Positions 57,660 to 64,000 of a DNA stretch of 64,000 bases are shown one piece after another. The stretch is from Bettongia penicillata ogilbyi (taxonomy: Eukaryota; Chordata; Mammalia; Diprotodontia; Potoroidae). The stretch spans positions 11,157,299 through 11,221,298 of the forward strand of contig JAJHZJ010000311.1 of assembly GCA_023548195.1 (NCBI GenBank), in the 5' to 3' direction. The notes beneath the pieces were generated by a model that had not been told where the DNA came from, searched no databases, and saw only the letters and a program-made list of their open reading frames with translations. The translations under genes and the position numbers were made by a program. Positions within the stretch are counted from its first letter, which is position 1. Each line of letters begins with the position of its first letter.

Positions 57660-57795
57660 AATTCCAGGAATCAGTAGGTCTATGGAAGACAAGTCACTTT
57701 ACCTTCAAGGGCTCTGCTTTCCTAATTTGTAAACTGAAGTGCTAGGACTAAGTAATCTTTAGGGCGCTTTCTAGATTTTAACTTTCTATGATTCC
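57660..57795 (+). mobile_element. MIR-type SINE 3' half
   Basis: 'gacaagtcactttaccttca' + agggctctgc, 'ctaatttgtaaactgaagtg' and 'ctttagggcgctttctagat' are core to 3' end. A run of twelve G lies just downstream at 57804-57815. Confidence 0.78.
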
Positions 57796-57819
57796 AGGCA
57801 TTTGGGGGGGGGGGGTGGG

Positions 57820-58132
57820 CAGAGGATTTTTTTCCAGTCACTAAAACCACACCATCTAGACAGCTGCCTGATTAACACTAAATCCTTGGTGAAAAGTGCT
57901 CCATAGTGGGTTTTGGCTTATGTCTATTGGCAGGGGCACAGGGACAGCAGATGGTCCCTCAAATTGAATTTATTTCCTCTGCACAGGTGAAAAGAAAAAA
58001 AAAACTAGTAAGGGTTGTTTTACACATTAAAGAAAAAGCATTTTTTTTTTCCATCACACAGAAGACATTTAGGGTAGGTCCATGAACTTTACTTTCATAC
58101 AGGCAACTGGTGAATAGCTCTGAATCTGAACT
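57820..58132. other. Unique sequence, no gene recognised
   Basis: Nothing assignable. Confidence 0.5.
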
Positions 58133-58134
58133 CG

Positions 58135-58320
58135 AGAAAATCTGTGTCTGAAGGCCACTTCTGAGAGTAACTAGCTGTGTGACCCTGGGAAAGTCATTTA
58201 ATTCTTCTGAGTCCTAGTGTTCTTATCTGTAAATTAAGGATAATAACAACATTGACCAATATGATAATGATGGTAAAGTGATTTGATAACTTTAAAGAAC
58301 AATAAACATATCAGTTTTTG
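58135..58320 (+). mobile_element. MIR-type SINE
   Basis: 'actagctgtgtgaccctggg' + aaagtcattt, 'tcttatctgtaaattaagga' + taataacaac and 'gtgatttgataactttaaag'. Confidence 0.85.
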
Positions 58321-58354
58321 TCATTATTCCTAATGACTAGACTTGATGATGAAT

Positions 58355-58445
58355 AAAGAAAACAACCATTTATTAAGTATATTTCTAGACATTATACTAA
58401 GTTCTGGGCATATAAATTCTAAGGTGACCTTGCCCTCAGTGAACC
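58355..58445 (-). mobile_element. LINE-2 3' end (antisense)
   Basis: 'caaccatttattaagtatat' + ttctagac, then 'aagttctgggcatataaatt' and 'cttgccctcagtgaacc'. A T23 run follows at 58472-58494. Confidence 0.72.
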
Positions 58446-58494
58446 GGGGAGAAGGAGACAGGTAGAGGGTATTTTTTTTTTTTTTTTTTTTTTT

Positions 58495-59020
58495 GCTAAA
58501 GAAGGGAGTTTTGATCTAGCCAATCACAAAGATGATGAGTTAATCCATAAATCATCCCTTCTAGTTATTCCTTTGATTTGTCCACCCTGAGCAAAGCAGA
58601 GGCAGTGAGAGAAGGATAAGAGTGGCAACAGCAGTGCAGATGCCAGGATGGTCCATACGAAAAGCTAGAGGGAATGTGAATAGTCTTATCTAGTGGAAGG
58701 CTGGATAAACACGGTGGGTTAGGTGAGTTTATATTTACTAACTTACAAAGATTCCTCAGATCTAAGGGATGAGAATCAAAACTAGGTGGCTTAACTCCCT
58801 CAGAAAACTGGGGGCAAGTTGTGTGGAAGTCTAATCCACATAGGGAGAAGAAAAGAAGCTTTGAGATGAGGGCTCTGTGACGTGTTTTTCAGAAACACTG
58901 TCACTTGAGGCTTCCTATATGGAATTTCTTTTAGAACAATAAATGTCTAGCTAACTGGGAAGTCTATTACTATTGTTTTTATTCCCTCTAATAAAAATTC
59001 TTGGTGAAATTTTCTTGGCA
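58495..59020. other. Unassigned sequence, possibly an old LTR or other repeat
   Basis: Contains repeat copy B (58708-58800) and a polyadenylation-like aacaataaatgtct at about 58936. The pairing with 57395 suggests an interspersed or duplicated element, but no LTR ends (TG...CA), primer-binding site or coding remnant is visible. Confidence 0.4.
58708..58800 (+). repeat. Unassigned direct repeat, copy B
   Basis: 'ggtgggttaggtgagtttat' + att, 'actaacttacaaagattcct' + cagatctaaggga, then 'gagaatcaaaactaggtggc'. About 80% identity to copy A by eye, with a short insertion before 'ttaactccctcag'. Confidence 0.7.
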
Positions 59021-60028
59021 CTTTAATTCAATGTACATATTTATGCAATTTACAGTATAATTGAACCTTTAATATGTGGTAATATAGCTTTCTCTTTCTA
59101 AAGTTTGGTAATCTGAGGCAAAGTATCACTTTCTCTAGCAAAAAAAAAAAAAGAAAGAAAAAAGAAAAGAAAGAAAAAAAACCAGTAATCCTCTCACCCT
59201 CTGTGACTGTATACTGGACTGTGGAGCATAGCATTGGTTTGGAATGATGGATGGCTTAACAATTCAACCCAATCAGCCAAGACTAGTCATCAATCACTTC
59301 AAATCAATGATAGACCTTAGGTGTATGTATGTGAATATATGTGTGCGGTGTATGGTGTGTGTGTGTGTGTTTCTGTGTGTCTGTGCCCCCTCTTACTCAT
59401 TCTGGTAGCCAGAGAGTTGTAGAGAGTACCCTCATGGCCTAAAATGAGTAAAGAAAATGGTTTTTAAAGCTGCTTCCATGCTCTATCCATCACTCATTCC
59501 TGTGCAAGGCCCCATAAAGTAGATTTTCTCAAAGCCCATCTTTCTCATCTCACAAGTGGCTTAAATAATAGGTATGTAAAAGCCCACAAAAAGGAAAGGA
59601 AACAGGTCTGGAATGTATGCTTTGTATACTTTGCCCTAACACTGTTCCAGAAAAAAGAAAGGAAGTAGGATTTTAATAGAAAGATGAAAAATTAATAAAA
59701 GCACCACACTTCCTTTCTACCAAGTATTCCCCAGCCCCTAACAGTGATTCTCTAAAAGCTATGTCTCTTTCATCAATATATATACACCTCAATACTTATC
59801 TCACAATATTTTCATATTCTTTCATATGAAGCATTAAAAAATGCTCAGCACAACAGATTGTACTATTGCCTTTCATTTTATTCTGTTCATAAAAGAAAAT
59901 AATGGGTATCAAAGAAATTTTTCTTTAAGATTGCTATGCATGTTGCTGAATAAATAGTAAATGAATTGAAGGTAAGGAAACACCTTCTAATCCCTAGAAG
60001 CCTCATGAATTTCAAATCACTGTTAATA
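59021..60028. other. Unique sequence with short A- and TG-rich patches
   Basis: 59140-59180 is an A/AAAG patch and 59325-59380 a tgtgtg patch. No gene. Confidence 0.5.
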
Positions 60029-60029
60029 T

Positions 60030-60210
60030 ATGTGTGTATGTATGTATTTATGTATATGTATATATATGAATGGATATATACATATCTACACATACACATA
60101 TGTAGATATGTGTGTAGTTATATATGTATGTATATATTCATGTGTGTATATATACATGTATGTGTATATGTATATGTGTGTGTGTGTATATATATATATA
60201 TTTATATAGG
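60030..60210. repeat. TATG/TGTA/TA microsatellite-like tract
   Basis: Interrupted tgtatgtat, tatatatg and tgtgtata units, explaining the Tyr/Ile/Cys-rich frames on both strands. Confidence 0.9.
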
Positions 60211-60226
60211 AGTCTACCTATTATAT

Positions 60227-60455
60227 TGGGACAGTTAGGTGGTATAGCAAATAGAGTGCCAGGGCTGGGGTCAGGAGAACCTGAGTTCAAATCCAGTCTC
60301 AGACACTTGCTGGCTATGTGACTGGGAAAGTCACTTAACCCTGTTTGCTTCAGTTTCCACATCAGTAAAATAGCTGGAGAAAATATGGCAAGTCACTGCA
60401 GTGTCTTTGCCAAAAAGGAGCCCCAAAGAGTCAGTCATTACTGAACAAAAACATT
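60227..60455 (+). mobile_element. Full-length marsupial tRNA SINE
   Basis: 'gggacagttaggtggtatag' head, 'cctgagttcaaatccagtct' B-box, 'ggctatgtgactgggaaagt' core, 'agtcactgcagtgtctttgc' and 'cagtcattactgaacaaaaa' end. The head follows directly on a microsatellite. Confidence 0.92.
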
Positions 60456-61488
60456 TCAAACTTCTTCTATTGGGGAAAATTTGAGAACTGAAGGAGTTTC
60501 ATAGTTCATCCAACAGTGTCAGACCATTTCAGTAATATTAATAAGTAACATGGCCATCTCTCCCATTTTACAGTTCCAGAGATTGAAGATGAAGGAAATG
60601 CCCCTTCTTGAGGTCAGACTGTGAGTCAGAGCTAGTCATGGAAAGTGGAAACTGCAGTTGCTCAATTAGTGAGCTAACCCTGTTCCTTGAGTAATGAGAC
60701 AAATGACTGCCTGAATCCATTCAATCCTAAAATGCATTTTAAAAAAAATATGCTTGTGCTATGTGAGGACAACTGGGCAGATGATAGAGTGACTAAGTAA
60801 GGCACAAGTAAAGTGGGAGTAGTGAATACGAGAGCACAGGTCCTTGTAGGGGAGTCAAAAAATATAATTCCCAACTTTATCTAGGTATGTTAGTTTACAT
60901 TCAGTGAAAAAAACAGATAAGCAAGAAATAATTATATCCAAGTACAGAGGAACAAGTAAACTTCTATGCCTTCAAAGCTGGAAGATCCAGGAACATCTAA
61001 CTGAGGTTGTATTTTTACATGCTGAGTTGCAGCCCAGATACTGTTGTATGGCTACCAAATTATAGGCTATACTCAGTTCTCACATAGTTCTACTTTTTCA
61101 TGGGTTGCACAGGAAAAGTAATAGCCTGCCATTCTCTCTTACTTGTGGGATTTAGGCATTCTTCTTCCTAAAATTGGTGATTTTGCTATGAAAACCTGCC
61201 AGTTTGGGCACTGAAGGTGTGTGCTGTTGAAGCAGGGGTGGAACACCCCATAAAAATGGGAAGATCTGCCAAAGAGCCGGTTATACTTACTCATTCTTAG
61301 ATTGAAGTGGCATGTTTATGACTCATGCTCACGATTATCTAACCCCAAAAGTATTATCCAGAGATCCTTATCATTCAAATGACTACTTCATACAAGGCTC
61401 TCTGAGAAATTTTACTATGAAAAACATTATGAACATCTACATAGTAGATGTTCTTCATTCATTTCACTCCCCTACCAATAATCTATAG
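60456..61488. other. Mostly unique sequence, no gene recognised
   Basis: 60560-60635 (cattttacagttccagagat) may be a decayed antisense MIR. Otherwise unassigned. Confidence 0.5.
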
Positions 61489-61489
61489 A

Positions 61490-61620
61490 AGTGTGTGTGG
61501 ATATACACATGTGTGTGTTTATAAAATTGATATATAGCGTGTGTGTATACATTTGCATATATATGTGTATGTATATACATACATACATGTAATATATATA
61601 TTATATAAAGTATATATAAC
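61490..61620. repeat. TG/TATG/TA-rich tract
   Basis: Loose tgtgtg, tatatgtg, acatacat and tatata units. Confidence 0.85.
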
Positions 61621-61621
61621 A

Positions 61622-61838
61622 TTTTAAAAATAGTTTAGACGTATTGCCTCATTTGATACTTTTTGTAGCCCTGCGAGTTGTACGATTATAGTAATTTTAC
61701 AAATGAGAAAACTGAGGCTTGTAAAGTTTAGGTGAGATGCCCAGTCACAGCTATTCAGTGCCTGGAGCAGAATTTTAACACAGGTCTTCTTTACTATAAA
61801 TCCTGGATCTGATTCACAATGCCATGCTGCCTCAGTCT
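61622..61838 (-). mobile_element. MIR-type SINE (antisense)
   Basis: 'ttacaaatgagaaaactgag' + gcttg, 'gatgcccagtcacagctatt' + cagtgcc and 'ttttaacacaggtcttcttt' + a, ending in the head complement. Confidence 0.85.
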
Positions 61839-63005
61839 ATAAATCTACAAAAAGACAATTAGACAAATTATAACAAAAATTCTCCAAATGCTTAACTTCA
61901 GATATCCTAGGCACAAGGCAAGTTAAATGTAATCTAACACATTAAAAAAACAAAACTGCTGCACACAGATATTACCAATTAGCATGTGATTTGAACAATC
62001 AACATTCATGCAATTAATAGAACTCCACATTTCTTTAATGTGGGGTTCTGCAAGAGCATATGTTATCACAAGGGAATGAGAAATCATTTATTTATATAAG
62101 GTTTAAGAGAAATTTTGCATGCCAAAGAGCAATGGTTATTTCTGTTTCAGTGAGATTCAGCTTATCAAGCTTGGGACTACTTGACCTAACCAAAGACAAT
62201 ATTAGGGAGCGGTGCAAATCCATCTGGGAAAGATGCTAGGAATTTTGACTCAGTTGAGAATTTCAGAAGAACTATTTTGGCAGACAGCACCTCTGTTCTG
62301 GACATCTGTGTTTCCTCAGATACATTTGATGCTTTCTCTTTTTTTTCCTGTCTTTCCTTTTCTTCTTTTTAGAGGTGTCCTCTTGCCCTCCACCTATTCA
62401 ACTAGCCTGTAGATAAGTATATAATAATTTATTATCACACTTCATATTTGTAGAATAAGAGGGCATTACACTATTTTTATTGAAACAGGAAGTGGAAGAA
62501 CAAAGAATCTGAATGAACTCTGTCTAGGGATGCTGAGAAAATCAGCAGTAGAATTACAGTACCCACTGCCTGAGTCCCAACTGACATTTGTGAACCTGGG
62601 GCAAAGAGCATGAAACTTGCCTTCAAATCAACTTTCAGGTCAGGAGAGGCAGAGACCCCAGGAGGCAAGCGTCCCTTTGAGCACAGAGACCTGCAGTCCC
62701 AAAGACAGGGCAAAACAGAGCAATTAAGGTCCAAGGGGAAACCTAACTGGGACTTGGGATTGGGGGGAAGTCTTTGCTTAACTGAGTGGGGTGGGAGGTT
62801 GGTTTGTTTTTATATTGCTGGGGAAGGGTAGGTTCTTCTACACAACACTGGCACCTCCCTCTATATTGTGGTGCCCTGGAGCTAGGCCCTAATAACCTCT
62901 TCCAAGTTAATCCTCTGCCTAGAGCATTATTACTAAGCACCAGTGGATCCATAGGAAGTATTAGCTAACACCAGTAAAGAAAGATAGGACACAGAAAGAC
63001 CCAAA
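61839..63005. other. Unique sequence, no gene recognised
   Basis: 62470-62960 is GC-richer, with overlapping frames of 60-85 codons on both strands but no motif, start context or family that supports a gene. Confidence 0.5.
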
Positions 63006-63009
63006 TTTT

Positions 63010-63255
63010 AATTAGGGAGCTAGAGGAGGCTAAGTTGACAGGTCTAAACCCAGAATCAGCAAGTCTTAAGTTCAGGTCTAGTCTCAGACATTTAGAAGCT
63101 GTGTGATTCTGAGCAAGAAACTTAGCCACTCTCTTTTAGATTCCTCATCTGTAAAATTAAGATAGTAATAGTACCAACATCCCAGGATAGATGTGAGCAT
63201 AAAACAAGATAGCATTTATAAAGTGCTTTACAATACTTAAAGCATTACATAAATG
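63010..63255 (+). mobile_element. MIR-type SINE, full length
   Basis: 'gtcttaagttcaggtctagt' head, 'tgtgtgattctgagcaagaa' core, 'agattcctcatctgtaaaat' + taag and 'tttataaagtgctttacaat' + a end. Confidence 0.88.
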
Positions 63256-63259
63256 CTAT

Positions 63260-63445
63260 GTCTTATAATCCTTTACTATCTGTGTTATCCTGGACAAGTC
63301 ACAAACTCTCTCAGTCTCAGTTGCTTCATTTATAAAATAAAGATAATAATATCAGGGTTTTTGTGAGATCAAATGGGATAACATATGTAAAGCACTTTAC
63401 AAACCTTAAAGTATTATGTAAATGCTAGCTATGATCATGAATCCT
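63260..63445 (+). mobile_element. Second MIR-type SINE in tandem, head missing
   Basis: 'gtgttatcctggacaagtca' core, 'cagttgcttcatttataaaa' + taaag, 'gtaaagcactttacaaacct' + taaagtattatg end. Same orientation as the copy before it. Confidence 0.87.
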
Positions 63446-64000
63446 AAATTATTGTACTATTGTCAATAGTGATTTGTCCTGCTGATATATGCTATAGTCT
63501 TTTTTCCCAGTTGACTTAGCAGACTTCACTCTATACCCATCCCATTTTAATTGTTTATTTTTAACACAACAGCATCCACAAACTGTCAGACTCACAGACA
63601 CACAGAAGAAAGAACAGTCTTCTTTGTCTATCAAAATATTGTTTCTAAACCATCAGGCTCTTTACAATCTTTGTCTTCACATCTCTACAGCCTCTATTAC
63701 AGCAGTGCCTTACTGGTTTGAGAAGGAATCACTCTTCTAGGGCAATAATTTATTCCCTCCTACCTGAATTAGCTTTAATTTCATTAGATTTTTGCTGAGA
63801 GTTCATGGAGTACGGAGAAAATTATTTCAGAAGAATGTTTTAGTAAAAACTCATCAGTGTGAAGTGCTAATCAAAATAGCTAAGGTAATTTTAGCCCATG
63901 TTGTGATGTACAGCATCCAGGACTAAGGAATGGTCACCCCACTGGACTCTTCCCACATCTGGAGCAGAGTTTGGTTCTAGGTACTGCCTTTTCACTATAT
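63446..64000. other. Unique sequence, no gene recognised
   Basis: No repeat or coding signal could be supported up to the window end. Confidence 0.5.

Noticed and set aside
58495..59020. Endogenous retrovirus LTR
   Set aside because: Only a polyadenylation-like motif and one repeated block support it. No LTR ends, primer-binding site or coding remnants are visible, so it is left as unassigned.

Overview
This window looks like non-coding nuclear DNA from a marsupial genome: an intron or intergenic stretch made mostly of old and some younger transposable-element copies and simple repeats. The case for a marsupial rests on repeat families I recognise from the sequence. They are tRNA-headed SINEs with the marsupial-type head (GGCAGCTAGGTGGC.CAGTGG) and core; a half-L1 (HAL1/L1-type) element whose 5' end reads 'accaagatggcggagtagaaag'; RTE-clade LINE fragments together with SINEs that carry RTE-like tails (MAR1 type); and a very high load of LINE-2, MIR and CR1/L3. 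The species cannot be determined from this sequence. Family names come from recall, not from a database search.

I find no host protein-coding gene, no convincing exon and no intact retroelement ORF. Most long open frames are translations of microsatellites (GAAA, GA, CA, TA, GAAG) or of antisense LINE-2. The one informative open frame is the coiled-coil part of a HAL1/L1 ORF1 (54885-55256), itself inside a decayed copy.

Layout: 1-9 kb is AT-rich unique sequence with a palindromic hAT MITE, a MAR1-type SINE followed by a tRNA SINE whose tail became a long AAAG microsatellite, and antisense LINE-2. 9-15 kb holds a CR1/L3 fragment, several MIRs, an RTE reverse-transcriptase remnant and another MAR1. 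15-25 kb is mostly unique, with a nearly full-length 7SL RNA pseudogene at 23.1 kb that runs into a 290-bp purine tract. 25.5-29.7 kb is a LINE-2 cluster (two antisense copies and one sense) containing a SINE, a hAT MITE and a MIR. 30-36 kb is MIR, LINE-2, MAR1, CR1 and a large compound microsatellite. 36.2-37.3 kb holds two inverted ~210-bp copies of a sequence I cannot assign. 39.8-41.3 kb is the longest stretch with complex, unique-looking sequence. 42-45.3 kb is an antisense LINE-2 of about 3.3 kb broken by a SINE, MIRs and an internally deleted HAL1 with target-site duplications. 45.6-48.6 kb is a 2.5-kb antisense RTE fragment next to an antisense MAR1. 49.3-50.4 kb is a truncated HAL1, and 54.0-56.9 kb is a near full-length HAL1 inserted in an older SINE with an 11-bp target-site duplication. 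57-64 kb is unique sequence, MIRs, a SINE, TATG-type repeats and an unassigned direct repeat.

I see no gene cluster or system. The most interesting points are the structural and evolutionary ones: the inverted repeat, the internally deleted HAL1, the 7SL pseudogene, the nested insertions and the unassigned repeats.
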